This document shows positions 24,777-37,662 of a DNA stretch of 64,000 bases, piece by piece. The stretch is from Otis tarda. Taxonomy: Eukaryota; Chordata; Aves; Otidiformes; Otididae. The notes below the pieces were generated by a model. The model did not search any database. It was not told the DNA's origin and saw only the letters and a list, made by a program, of their open reading frames with translations. The first letter of the stretch is position 1. The number at the start of each line of letters is the position of its first letter. Both the position numbers and the translations under genes were made by a program. The stretch is from positions 165,242,053 to 165,306,052 of the forward strand of contig CM048552.1 of the NCBI GenBank assembly GCA_026413225.1. Reading direction: 5' to 3'.

Positions 24777-25608
24777 ACCACAAATGGAGTGATGTACTTC
24801 ACTAGTAAAAGAGAAGCAACAATATATTTTATTGGTATAAAACAGTGAGTTAACAAAGTTTAATAGTAAGTGGTAAATGTGACAATGGTTTAACAAGATT
24901 TGATGGCAAGGTACACTGGATTATTTGCTGCACAGAGGACAGGGTCAGACAAAACAGTCAGGGAGATCCTCACACTGAGTTATGAGGTTCAGAAAGGAGC
25001 CCCTTGCTTTCTAAATTCCTTCTCAGAGAGGAGTCTAGGTGCGGCTGGATTCAATCCTATTCCCAGATTTGGTTAACAGTTTATATCTAAAGGATTATAT
25101 GTGCACAATCAATCCTTTGTATCACTTAGCTAAGATTTCAAAGTTTAGCATGCTATTAATTGCTTACCAAGGATCTGTTGTGGCAAGGAATCTCTGAACC
25201 TCAAGGAATAACCTTGAGAGGCATCCCTACTTGAGGGTAGATCCTGACGTGCAGCCCACTGTTGCACAGGGAGCTCAAAGGGCTCTGGGCTGCTCAGTGT
25301 TTGTGGAGTAAGATTATTGACTAATAGTCATATTAGTGTACCGACTGCAGATGCTAGTTTCTTCCAAATTTGACTTGAGTTGGACATTGATCAGCACTGT
25401 GGTTAGGTGGACACATCATCATAAACGAGCCCTTGGCTATTGTCTTGTGATCTGTTTCCCCTGAATCCACTCTGAGCCAGATGCAGCCATCATAACAAGA
25501 CACATCCATCACAATAGCACTGGTGGTTATTACTTGAGTTGTCACTTGAGCAGAATTATGAGAAAAGGTCAGGTCGAGGCAAGGGGAGAGGGGGAGGACA
25601 TGGTCACA
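24777..25608 (-). mobile_element. Putative solo LTR inserted in CR1 (6-bp target duplication)
   Basis: This 832-bp block interrupts an otherwise collinear CR1 copy. The CR1 hexamer CTTAAT is present on both sides, at 24771-24776 and 25609-25614, which marks it as a target-site duplication. On the - strand the insert starts TGTGACCATG. It has a TATAAA at 25080-25085 and an AATAAA at 24828-24833, about 50 bp before its end. This spacing suits a retroviral LTR, and a 6-bp duplication suits a class II (ERVK/alpha/beta-like) element. The 3' end reads GTGGT rather than the usual CA, so the exact border may be off by a base or mutated. No protein-coding content is recognised. Its family is not known to me. 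Confidence 0.6.
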
Positions 25609-26270
25609 CTTAATCACCTTTGTGGCCCTGTGCTGAACTGTCTTCAGTATGTCCATGTGTCTTGTACTGAGGAGCCCAGAAATGGTCACAAGACTGTAGA
25701 TGTGGCCTCACTAGTGCTGAGTAGAGGGGAAGGATCACTTCCCTTGACCTGCTGGCAACAGTTCTCCTAACATAGCCCAGGAACCTTTTTTTTTGCTGCA
25801 AGGGCATATTGCTGGCTTATGTTCAACTTAGTATCCACCAGAAACCCCAGATACTTTTCTGCACAGCTGCTTATGCTGGGGCATAGAACATTGATGTGTG
25901 GGGTTATTCCTCCCCATGTACAACGTTTTGCAATTCTATTTGTTGAACTTCAAGAAGTTGCTGTCAAACCATTTCTCCAGTCTGTTGAGGTCTCTCAGGA
26001 TGCCAAGACAAGCCTGTGGTGTATCAGCCACTCCTCTCAGTTTTGTGTCATCTGCAGACTTGCTGAGTGCATACTCTGCCACATCATTCAGATCATTAAT
26101 GAAGACATTTAAAAAGATCAGACTTATATTGATCGCTGGTGTACACCACTACTTATTGGCCTCCAACTAGACTTTGTGTTATGGATCACCACCCTATGGA
26201 CTCATCTCTTCAGACAGTTTTCCATCCACCTCACTGTCTGCTCATTCCTCCTATACTTCATCAGTTTGAC
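25609..26270 (-). mobile_element. CR1 LINE, ORF2-containing part of the split copy
   Basis: Continuation of the CR1 copy at 24385-24776. In the inverted direction it holds TGTCTTGTACTGAGGAGC, GTGCTGAGTAGAGGGGAAGG, GACCTGCTGGCAACA and TCATTAATGAAGACATTTAA. The - strand translation near 25610-25807 keeps [17 protein letters not shown], typical of the CR1 ORF2 C-terminus and also present in the 29.7-kb copy. Frameshifts and stops break the rest. Homology fades at about 26270, the 5' truncation point. A reverse transcriptase core is not present. Confidence 0.9.
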
Positions 26271-27849
26271 AGTAGCATTAGCAGTATGTATTGGCAGTAG
26301 AATTTGTATTGACAGCAACAATAGTAACAGTAATGGTAATAATAATGTTATTTCTAAACTTAAACTGTTAACATTCAACTTCAGGATTTTAAAACATATT
26401 GTATTCAACAGAAATCCAAATACTACTTCTTGAGGCATCCTGGATTTTGTGGAAGGACCAGATTTACATGAGAAGAAATACGGAACTGATAACTTCAGGA
26501 AGTCAGTGCAGTGTCAGACATAGATTTACTTAGATCACTGGGATTCACTATAGACTAATAAAGAGAAAAGAAAATCAGGCATGAAAAGTCTCCAAGCCAC
26601 TAGCCAACTTCATGTGTGCCCATCAAGAACTGCTTGGAAACACAGGAACAACTACATTAGGTGAAACTTCCTTGTTCCCGAGAACTACAGTTTGAAAAGT
26701 GATCTGCAAAGAAAAGTGACTATCACCAACCTGTCCTCTCTGATGTTATGCATCCTTACCCATATTCCTTGGACCCCCCCCCAGGCCAATGGTGCCAGTT
26801 CCTCTCAGACCAGGGCGATGGGTGGTGTTGCAGAGAGTGTCAGCAGTCATTGTGGCACCCTTGGCCCAGGGACTCAGTTGGGACACTGCTGGTGTGTTTC
26901 TACCCTCCCCCACTCCCCCATATCACACAATCTGAAACGAGGGCAGTCTCATCACTGCTGCTATGTCATTTCCTCAGCAGAAATTGCAACACAGGGAGCA
27001 TGAGAAACAGAGCTCCTAGTTTGGGCCCATGTCAAAACCTGAAGCCTTCTCCTTCCTTAAGACTTATGAGGAAAAAGACCTTCCCTTAGCTTTACTTGAA
27101 GCAGCATTGCATCCCCTGTTAGTATAGTTTATCCTAATATGAGAAAGGAAAGAATATCTTCTGTGCAGTATGATTTATAACAATGCAATAACTGCAAGAC
27201 TTAATTTTTTTAAAAGTGGGTAAATGTTTTATAACTAAAAAAAAAAAATTAGAATGTTACTTACGTTCACAATAAAGAAGAAAACAAGTAAACAAGAAGG
27301 AACAGCAGTGACTCTTCTGTAGGAGCTTAAATTGTTTGCTGTCATCATGGACCAAAGCATTATTTTTTTATTTGATTGTGTTTTCACCCTCTGATGTGAG
27401 TATTATTCTAGTTTAACTGGTAACATTTAAGCAGTCTCTGTGCGGCCCCTAGTGGAGGGACTTCTATACAAAGTATTACTTGGGTGAGAAAACTGACAAT
27501 TAACAATAATAATACCTCGGTTCAGGTGAGCCCTTTTTTTTTTTTTCCCCTTCCCTCTAGTAAATATCGAAAGTCAGATTTCCACATATAGTAAAGTTAG
27601 CTGTACTGGAAGTGAAGAAAATTCACATATCTGTGTTGGTAAGAGAGATGTACATCATACATGAATCAAATTCTGCTTATAAGAGTGTAAGTCTGGTGGA
27701 AGTCCTTTGAAGTCTGTAGAATTAGAGAAGACAATAAGCTACATAACAGAACACAAACTGTGGGTACTGAGTTTTCAAACATTAATTTCACTTATAAAAA
27801 AAAAGAACTTTTAGGAGTGAGTTGTTTTTGGTTTTGTTTTTTTTTTCAG

Positions 27850-27891
27850 GCTGATGGAAAGAACTTGTCCAACATCGGCATAGATGTGAGA
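27850..27891 (+). other. Candidate 42-bp microexon
   Basis: A near-ideal acceptor (a run of T followed by CAG at 27847-27849) is followed by 42 bp that are open in only one frame (ADGKNLSNIGIDVR). They then run straight into a GTAAGT donor at 27892-27897. The length is a multiple of three. I do not recognise the peptide and no partner exon is evident. Such acceptor-donor pairs also arise by chance in T-rich introns. Confidence 0.25.
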
Positions 27892-28282
27892 GTAAGTCCA
27901 GCACAATAACACATTTTTAGCATCACAAATAAATAAAATCCTGAACTGTAGTTGATGTTTTAATTCTTACATTTTTTTCCCAAAGAATTAAGCCTCAGAA
28001 ATTCAAAAGTATTTTTTTTTATAGTACAGCCTAGATCTACAAAGAGAGAGACAGCAGACAGACATTTTAAAGTTCAAAATATATCTTCCCAAAATCACTG
28101 TTCAGCTTTATAAATCCAGAATTCATGTAGAAGAGAGACTTGAACCCAGATGTTCCACTTCCCCCTTACTCAGTATAGTGTCTGTACTAGGAATGCAAAT
28201 AGAGCCAGGAAAAAAATATGAAGAGCTGATAAATATCTGTTAGCATGCTTCCTGGAACAGTTTGGCCAGTGCCAGCTAGCGC

Positions 28283-28310
28283 TTGTTAACACAGTGTTGT
28301 TAACACAGTG
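28283..28310 (+). repeat. 14-bp perfect tandem duplication
   Basis: TTGTTAACACAGTG occurs twice in succession and is followed by TTG. The unit contains GTTAAC, a hexamer palindrome. It is a simple recent duplication. Confidence 0.85.
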
Positions 28311-29699
28311 TTGAAACAAGTCCCAGGATGTTACATGCCAGGAAGTATTGTTAAAAGAACTATAGATGAGGCTGCCCTATTTTTTGGGAGAAAAAGTGGT
28401 TTTAGGCAGGAAGATACAAGCGGTACTGTGCTGTTTGTCCTCACAGGTCTTATTTTTTATAAGGACAGAAATATAGTTTATGATATTGTAAAGGTGGGGT
28501 TTTTTAAGTCTTCCATGTGGGTGTTATTCCTCTTTGGAATCTGGATGTCAATTATCCACCATGCCATGGAATCTTTCTTATTATTTCCAAGACATGCTGA
28601 ATATTTAAATGTAACAGGGACATAACTTCAACTGCATTTATTCAGAATATCCTATATTCTAAGGAAATATCTGTAATAATCCATTTAATGGCTTGGGTGC
28701 AGGTATAAATTCAAATATTTGATTCAGCTCTGGTAGATTATTGTCTTAATCAGTGTCTCCTACATTCCAGATGCCCAATCTGATTAGTCAAGCAGGTTGA
28801 AGAACACTTTAATCAGTTCATGAGCAGGCTTTAGTCTATTTTTGAATGGCTAGACTTGGGTTCAGCATTTTGTACTGGCTGGTTTCCACAGTTCCCCACC
28901 ACAACACAGGTTTATTCTTCCTAGGCTGTAAATGTTTGACTGAACTGGCTTACCATAACTTTCTGAAGTTAAAAAACTTAGAGATCAATCTCCTGTTAGT
29001 ACTGGGATGCTTTCAAATACTAGCAATTGAGTGATAGCATGAAGGAAGGAAGACATTTTTCATTGATATAGCCAGCCTCTAGGAAGGTAGAGGAGTCTTT
29101 AAAATCTCTTTTCAGAGGTCTGTGAATAGGTTGAGCTATCAAAGGGTTAAAATAAAGAGTGATGAGAATGTATGAAATTTAATACTACTTCTTAATTTTA
29201 TTTTTCTTAGTTCAAAAGTACCAATCTTTTTCCTTTCTTTCTGATCTAAGTAGGCATAGATAAATAGAAATAAAACCACAGTGGTTCTTCAGTTTATGAA
29301 ACTGTAACATCCTTTAGCCATCAGAAACTAGAGCTAGGCATTTGTTGGTAAGCAAGTATGTACTTTAAGACTCTGCTTTGTTACAGTTTTTTTTCTTTTC
29401 CCTGAGGTGATGTGAAAGGATAAATAATATAACAGAAACAACCTCAATACACTGGCTCAGCTCTGAGTGTTCTATAATAGTAACTAAATGCAACATTACT
29501 CACCTCAATAAATCCCTGGAGCTTTTAAGACCAATAGGTTTCCAATTGCCATGATACAACAAATTATGATTTTTTTCTCTTAATTGTTTCCAAAAAATTA
29601 TTCTTTGCTGTTATCTGCATAGCTGAGGTCTGAGTTGTTTTGTAATGTTGAATAGCTGGATTTTTTTTTCTGTCTTCCTTGTTTATCTTTGAACTTTGA

Positions 29700-30511
29700 C
29701 CTTAACAGGCTGGAGAGGTGGGCCTGTGCAAACCTCATGAAGTTCAACCAGGCCAAGTGCAAGGTCTTGCACCTGGGTCGTGGCAATCCCAGGCACAAAT
29801 ACAGGCTGGGTGGAGAATGGATTGAGAGCTAACCTGAGGAGAAGGACTTGGGAGTGCTGGTGGATGAGAAAACTCAACATGAGCCGGCAATGCACCCTAG
29901 TGGCCCAGAAGGCAAACCGCATCCTGGGCTGCATGAAGAGGAGCGTGGCCAGCAGGTCGAGGGAGGTGATTCTCCCCCTCTACTCTGCCCTGGTGAGACC
30001 CCACCTGGAGTACTGTGTCCAGTTCTGGAGCCCCCAACATAAGAAGGACATGGACCAGCTGGAGAAGGTCCAGAGGAGGGACATGAAGATGATAAGAGGG
30101 CTGGAGCACCTTTCCTGAGGACAGGCTGAGAGAGTTGGGGCTGTTCAGCCTGGAGAAGAGGAGGCTCTAGGGAGACCTTATAGCAGTCTTCCAGTACCTC
30201 AAGGGGGCCTACAGGAAAGATGGGGAGAGGCTGTTGTGACAGGACTAGGGGTAATGGTTTCAAAATAGAGGGAGGTAGATTTCTATTAAATATTAGGAAA
30301 AATTTTTTACAGTGAGTGTGGTGGAATACTGGAACAGGTTGCCCAGAGAGGTGGCGGATGCCCCCTTCCTGGAAACCTTCAAGGCCAGGTTGAATGAGGC
30401 TCTGAGCAAGCTGATCTTGTCAAAGATGTCCCTGCTTCTTGCAGGGGAGTTGGAATAGATAACCTTTGAAAGTCCCTTCTGACCCTAACCATTCCATGAT
30501 TTTATGATTCT
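29700..30511 (+). pseudogene. CR1 LINE, 5'-truncated, with degraded ORF2 C-terminus
   Basis: An ~810-bp + strand CR1 copy. It opens with AGGCTGGAGAGGTGGGCC and runs through the ORF2 C-terminal coding sequence to the 3' UTR, ending CATGATTTTATGATTCTG. The peptide [17 protein letters not shown] is readable around 29950-30010. An extra base near 29870 (AAAACTCAAC where frame continuity expects one base fewer) shifts the frame between the GVLVDEK segment and the NMSRQC segment. A stop follows at about 30118. This is one of the best-preserved CR1 pieces here, but it is not functional. It lacks the endonuclease and most of the reverse transcriptase. Confidence 0.93.
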
Positions 30512-33500
30512 GGTATCTGTATTATGATAAATTCAGCCCATATGTACCTAGATTTTAAATTCTCCGATGTATCTTAATTATTTTTTTTTTCCTTCCTCCT
30601 AAATTCTGTGCAATAAATGTGTAAGATACTAGGGAGTGGAGTTTCAGTGTACTAAAACATGGCTCTTTTTACTTCCATGCACATTTATGTGTAGGACAAA
30701 GGAAATACTTCAGAGCAGTTGTGACTGTCATTTGTAGTAGAGTTGAACCTTTTCTGACACAGTAAGTACTGTTATCTGTAGGATGAAAACCTAATTTTTC
30801 TGAATGCAAGGTTGACACTGAAAGTTTCATAAGGAAAATAAAACAAAAGAAAATCAATAACAGAATGGCTTTATTGGAGAGAAGAAAAAAAATAATGCAT
30901 TTTGTTTCAGAAATATAAGAACTAAGAGATGATCTGTGCATCTGCCAGATTGCATTCTGGGCAGCCATATGCACCTAGATAGTTTCCTTCTTCTTCTTTC
31001 TAATAGCTTTAATTTAAAAATTACGTGCATGTGTGTGTATTTTTGCATGTGATATGCATATACACTCCAAATACATTCCCTTCATTCCCTTATTTTGGTT
31101 CTTTAATACTCTTGTTGGAGACTATTTCAATGTCTTCACATAGTAAGCTTTCAGTGTATGTCTGCACCACGGCACTACCTTTGAAGGCAGAATCTACCCA
31201 TCCTCCAAGCTAAATGGAAGCCGTATGCCTGGATTAGCATGGTACTCAGCTTGAACCATGAATCAGAAAGATCTAATAGTTTGAACTTAGTTGTACATTG
31301 TTACTAAAAGCTTAGTCGGCTTTGGTGTAGGCAGAGCTCACTTGCAACCTCCTGCAAAAGGTTATGTAGACATATCTTTCCATTTTTATAGCACTGCTAA
31401 ATAACACATTGTTATACTGCAGGTTTTGTACTTTTTAATCCTGTATTCATAGTTATCATTTTTTCATGTAACCAAAAATCTCAGTTGACCATCTGAGTGA
31501 TGTTGAAGTTGCATTTAAATTACCATGATCTGTTATTTCTAGGTTTTCTTTTCAGGGAAACTGGGTAATGTGAAATGATAAGAAACAAGTGTGCACCTTG
31601 TTCCATTCCGAGATGGAGCCGTGATGCAGGCTGGGACAAGCACTATGCTTAGGAACTTAGAAACACTCAGAGGTTTAGTAATATAAACATAGACTTAGTG
31701 ACACTATCTGTTTGATGATCAGATTATGAGGAGTTTTTAATATCTTGATACATTGATGAAATTATTATAATACTTAAATTATTCTGATATTGTATCATAT
31801 TACTTTTTTTACTTTCAGATACTATGGCAGATGAATTAAAGTTTGAAAACAAGCCTTTTATTATAGTTATGTTAGGTTTATATCCTTACGTGTGCAAATA
31901 GGATGAATTAACAAATATTTCTGTAATTATACTCTTTATTATCTCTGAATTTAATTATAGGAAAACTGAAGAATTGTTTAATTTCAGAATGCCCGTATGA
32001 ATGTATAACTATATCTTTTTAGAATTATTGAAATTAATAAATCATGAAATTTCTTCTAGTTCATGTGGATCCCTTGTAAGAGGATGAGAAATGTGGACTT
32101 ACTGTAATGCAAGAAGATCACAACTTTAGTTCTAGCTATTTTACGAGAGAAGTACGGCTAGCACCAGCAATCCTGACAACACTGATACAAACAGAAGTAT
32201 TCCCAGCTGCTACCACATACCAATTTTAAAACTTCAGTATGTCTTTTTCTTAGATGTAGTTCCTGTAGGTCTTTAGCTTTTGTTTTACAGCCTGCATGAT
32301 TCATAGGCAACAAGTCCTAGTCCTCACAAGACAGTTACATGTAGAATGCTAAGGAAGTAAGAATTATCTTCAACACTTTTGTTGTAAGAAAACAGAAAGT
32401 GTTACAGTATATTGAATTTACTTCTATTGTGTGTATTTACTTATAGCTATTCAATTATCTTCATCTCTTCCCTTGCTTATGATATGAATAGGTACAAATG
32501 CTGTGTGTTCATTCCCTCCTCAGGAGATTTATTTTAAAAATAGGTAAGAGAATAAAATGCAGATTTTTTTTTTCCCTGCGGAATGCATTTTTGACTGCTG
32601 AAAGCATGAGTTAAAGCATCATTTGAAAAAAAAACCAAAAAAATTGAAAGTTTAGGCATTGTACTATGAACTTACATGTAGTTTATTTTAAATTTACAGA
32701 ATTATATAAAAGAACATATACCTTGTACACTTTGTGCATATTTTGAATCTCTTCTGTGCCACATCAGGTCAGAATAATGAATTAAAATACAGAGCAGTGT
32801 ATATTTAAGTTCAGAATAGTGCTACAAAGCAAGATCATGGATGGTGTGATGAGAGCAGAGGGATGAAAAAAATGGTTTATTTTTAATATTTACAGGGCTT
32901 TTTTTCCCCCCTCTTTTCTAAGAGATATTAAAGATTTTCAAACTTTTCACTTCCTCAGCAATATTAAATTATTGAAAAAAAATCGTGTTCAAAAGGAGAA
33001 AGTGGCTTTAAACTTTAGTAGGTGTAGCTTTTGAAGAGAATATGGAAAACACAGTATGGCATCTCTTGTAACTTAAAGGATCAGGGGCCCCAAGTCCTCA
33101 GTGAGTGCTCTAAACAAGGATGTCTGTGGAATCTCATATATGTCAGTTTCTCTTCAGCTCTGTGTAGAAATAAGATTGGTGGTATAGCTTTCAGAACACA
33201 GATATCCTTGGAAATCTTGTACCACATTCAAAATAATTCTCTAAGGAACTCAACTTCTGCGACAAAGTTTATTACCTCTGACTTTTACTAGAAACGTAAT
33301 ATTCAGACTGAGAAACCTTCCATTTGAAAATTTCAGGGGAACGTGTATTTATTCAGAAAGGTTGAGTCTGAGCAAACTAGCATTTTCTAATGGAATACTC
33401 ACTTGTGGAAAAAAAATATTTGATAAATTCTATTTTAAGTGAAATATACACAGTGAATTATTTGTGAATTATCTATAGACATTCTTCTGTTAATTCAGCT

Positions 33501-35698
33501 ATGATTTAATCTTTCTGGTGTTTATACACACAAATCCATGCACTCATATATGTTTGGAAGATTCTTTCAGAGCTAAGGTTTAATAGCATACATTGGCTGA
33601 GTGCTACATTTCAAATAACTTGAGTTCATAGGGTGAAACAACAGGTCAAGTGTAATTTGTGAAATTCAGGGTGAGGCAAATAAAAAATAGGTAAGAGAAA
33701 AGTTTGATTGTCAAATAAGAGGTTTCATAATTAATAAGTCAGATAAGTGATCACTTAGATTAGTTTTTTAATACTGGTTCTCTACTTACAGAGAGGTAAG
33801 CCATATTTATAGGACATTTTACTGCACTGTAGTTCCATATAAAGATTGTATTAAGAGAAAGTTAAATGTACACAGTTCAGTGTCAGGAAATAAACAGGCT
33901 AAGTTACATGTGCATGAACTGTGCTCTTGTCTGTAAGCAGACTGTCAAATGTTGTTTCCCAACAGGGATAAGAAAGAATGCCATGTTTGTTCAAGTTACA
34001 AGGTAAATAATTTTCAGAAATGATGCTGCCTTTCAGAAGAAGAAAAACCAAAGACAAAGTTGCAGAAGTTACACTTTCTGGCATGTTTTTTAACCAGTCC
34101 AATTTATTGCTCCCGTTCAAAGACACCTTTTCTGAATAAGGTTAATAATATGAATTACTTTGGCAATAAAATTTTTGCAGTACAAGAAGCTGATTTTTTC
34201 CTGTAATGGAAGTAAAGTAATGGAAGATATATTTCTGTATTTCCAAATATCTCAAAGCTTGTCCAGTATTTAAAGTAACCATAAAATAACCAAACACAAA
34301 ATATGTTTCAGTTAGTTTTCTTTGAAAATATAGTTCATACTTGTCATGAATGACTATAAACAAACTAAACCTTCAGAAGCATGTAACAGCGATATTGACC
34401 TTCTGTCCTGTGAAACCAGAGTGAACAATTTACTCATACAGCCTTTACGACACTTAGTCTACATTCTGTCTCCAATCTTACCTAGTGCTTAATGACATAG
34501 CTGGAACAGCGTTTGTGATTATCCATTAATAATATCAACAAAGAACTTCAGAAAATGTTCAGGAAATCATGAGATGTATATATCTTTGTAGGTTGACAGG
34601 ATATTGGTTATAACTTGTTGTGTCCAGTTCCCTAAGACATTATGACCTCTAAATATCCCCATATGTTATCTTAGAAGTAGTCTGGATAGGCTAATGTATG
34701 TAGAAAACTACTTAAATTGCTTCATTTTTCACATAGTAGCAATAGTAGTCAGCTGTATATTTTGAGAAATGCATTTCTGAATTATGAAAGTATTTTAGAG
34801 CATCATCATTGTGAACAACAAAACCCTGAAAGTGTTTCAGCTGTTCAACGGCATATATTTTCAATTTAAAAATGAGTGACTACAAACTTACATGTCCTTT
34901 ATTTTCAATTTATGGAAATATGTAAGAGAATGAAAAACAATATATTGCATATTGTGCATTTTTGTTTTATCGTGTCAGACTCATAACATAGCAATGAATA
35001 TTGACAGTTCTAGAGAAATAAAGATGCAACACAAACACATTTACATGCATTAAATGTGATCCTATTTTGCATACATTAGATAAGGTTAGATTGAGTTATT
35101 GCTTTAAAATTCTAGATAATACCCAGGTTCTTGAAGAAGTACTCTAAAACACAGAAATAAAACAGGCTTAGGGGTTTGGGGGTATTGTTTGTTTGGCTTT
35201 TTTTTTGTCTTTCCGAGGAACTCTCACTAGTTGTCATCTTACGAAAAAAATGATGCAGATTATTTTAGATCAGCTCAATTCTTATATTTTTTTTTCTTTC
35301 TCAATCAGTATTGTTCAGTTCGATAGCACTGATTGTTAGATGCAATTTCTTTTGAATACTGATGCCTTAATATCTATGATAATTAAAGTTTCTGTGATAT
35401 TTTTCACAAGAGCAAGCTCATAAATGTTAATATTTTGATCAGAAACCACCTTAAGCTTTCTTAAGTATTTAAGAAAGCTAATACCTCTTATGATTTTAAC
35501 AATTTAGTATATTGTGCACACCACATTGTTTTCCCAGAGAAAAAGGGTCACAAGAGTTAACTTCTACAACAAAATTAAATTGTTATCCTGTCCAATTCAT
35601 CATTCTCCAAAACAGTCAACTATCATTACAGAAATAAAAAGTTGTAAAACTTCCTATTATTTTCTGTCTGAAAATTTTCATCAGATTCACAACTACTG
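30512..35698. other. Unique AT-rich DNA, no feature recognised
   Basis: Five kb with short homopolymers only. Open frames are at most 101 codons, with no domain. Confidence 0.55.
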
Positions 35699-36204
35699 TT
35701 GGCAGTTTTGGGCTCTACAATATAAGGATATAAAATATAAGAACGTGTCCAAAGGAGGGCAGAAAAGATGGTGAAATTACTAGAAAGTATGGTTTACAAG
35801 GAGCAACTGAGGATACTAGGTTTGTTGAGGTTAGAGAGAAGGAGACTGAGGGCTGTTGTCGTTGCTGTCTACGACTTCCTCATGAGGGGGAGTGGAAAAA
35901 GAGAGAGGTGATGATATCTTATTTCTGGTGTCTAGTGGTAGGATGCAAAGGAATGACTTAAAGCTGTGTCAGGGAAAGTTCAGATAGGATTTTAGGAAAA
36001 TATTCTTCACTGAGAGGGTGGTCAAGCACTGGAACAAACTCCCCAGGGAAGTGATCATGGTCCCAAGCCTGTTGCTGTTCAAAAAAGCATTTGAACAACA
36101 CTCTTAGATATATGGTTTAACTTTTAGGTTGACCTATGTGGAGTCAGGAGTTGGACTTGTCAACTCTTCTAGGTCCCTTCCAACTCAGGATATTCTATGA
36201 TTCC
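35699..36204 (+). mobile_element. Degenerate CR1 LINE fragment
   Basis: An older + strand CR1 copy. Recognisable blocks in order are GGCAGTTTTGGGCTCTACAA, AGAGAGAAGGAGACTGAGGG, GAAAATATTCTTCACTGAGA, GGTGGTCAAGCACTGGAAC, CCCAGGGAAGTGAT and AGGTCCCTTCCAACTC, ending ATTCTATGATTCC. Divergence is higher than in the 29.7-kb copy and no open frame survives. Confidence 0.85.
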
Positions 36205-37622
36205 AAGATAGAATCATTGATTTACAGATCTCATATTAAAGCAACTAAAAGAAAAAAAAAAAACAAACAGATAAAAACATTATACTTCTTGAGTTAGACT
36301 TTTCCTTTATCATTTTGTCAAGACAGATTTTTAGACACATTTAAAAACATATTATCTTAAGTTACATGCGTGGTGCTCAAATATATGCAGCCATGTAACG
36401 TGTGTTAGCAACATTTGTACTAAGCTATTTGTCCTTATTTAAAAAAAATACAGCCACAGAAATCTTAGAGAAGAAAATTATACCAGAATTTGGAATTTTT
36501 ATTTTCATGCTCCCAATTTGCTTATTAGCTTACTGAGTCCTGAACAGCTTACATATGATAAATAATATAACTTATATATATATATGCCAGGAAAAACTAC
36601 CTACAATATTTTATTTACATACTGCAATACATTACAAAGAATCACTCCTATGAGAGGTCTACTGTATTATTCCACATCTGTGAGTGGCTTACATTGTGTT
36701 TTGTGAATCTTTAAAATGTAATGTTTGCTCTAAACATAAAATTCCATTACTTCATATAATGTAACTATGACAAGGGCTGGATTGTGCTATTAATGTTCAG
36801 CTCAAATAATTACGTAGTCTCTAAGGAGTACTGGAAACCATTCCTTTTTCAAGATGATAGATATTCATGGGATCGTGGCATTGCTCAACATGGCAGAAGA
36901 GAGAGAGAGAGGGAAGATTTTAGAGATTTAGTTTGTGTAGATTATTAGATAGCTTCATCGGCCACTGAGCAGAGGGATGCCTGCCTGCTACAACTGACTC
37001 AATTCCTGATTGAATCTTTTTTTTTTGCTCACAGAATGGCTGCATGTTGAAATGCTTACAGTAAATGCTTCTGTCTAGATTCTTAGACAAACTGATAGAG
37101 CCTCCAGAATACTCTAGCTATTAAGACTTTACTTTTAACAGACATGTAGCATATCTCAATAGTTGGACCTATACAAATGTATATCATTTGTTTTCAAGAA
37201 CTGGCTTTGTGGTTGCACAGTTACTCTAGAAGAGCTCAGAATAAGATTTGTTTTTCTTCTGTTCCACTTTTTCTTTGTACAAATATGCAAAAGTTCACTG
37301 GGCAATATAGAACTGATCCAGTGGGAAAAAAAAAAAATAATCTGCCACTAAGAGGTGTGTAAGTTCACATATAAACTCTAGATTCAAATTTCATAGTTTT
37401 TTGCAAGTTGGAACTATTCCACTTGTATGTCAGTTGTATTCAGGGGACCATAGAAAAAAGAGACTGACTTCTGTTATCTGATGTCAAAAGCCCTTCTCTG
37501 AGAGATGGCAATATCAAGTTTAAGCCAAATGACAGTGGAGGAGACTAAATGGACTCAGATACCAAAACATTTTACTCATAGACATGCAACTTTATGAATC
37601 ATACAATTTCACTGTTCTGTAG

Positions 37623-37662
37623 GAGAGATGATGCAGTGCAGAAGAAATTTGGGCAGATCCAG
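37623..37662 (+). other. Weak candidate exon (40 bp)
   Basis: The acceptor CACTGTTCTGTAG and the donor CCAG|GTAAAG bracket 40 bp that are open in one frame (RDDAVQKKFGQIQ). The surrounding ~250 bp has higher GC than its neighbours. The reading phase does not join to the 27.85-kb candidate. No homology is recognised. Confidence 0.15.

Larger units (their letters stand above)
26271..29699. other. Mostly unique DNA with a GC-richer unclassified stretch
   Basis: About 26690-27110 is visibly richer in C and G than its surroundings and carries two overlapping + strand frames (103 and 113 codons) with no recognisable domain. It may be an old repeat. The rest is AT-rich, with the candidate microexon at 27.85 kb and a 14-bp tandem duplication at 28.28 kb. 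Confidence 0.45.

Noticed and set aside
29780..30118. 112-codon + strand frame as a host gene
   Set aside because: It is the degraded C-terminal part of CR1 ORF2, with a frameshift near 29870.
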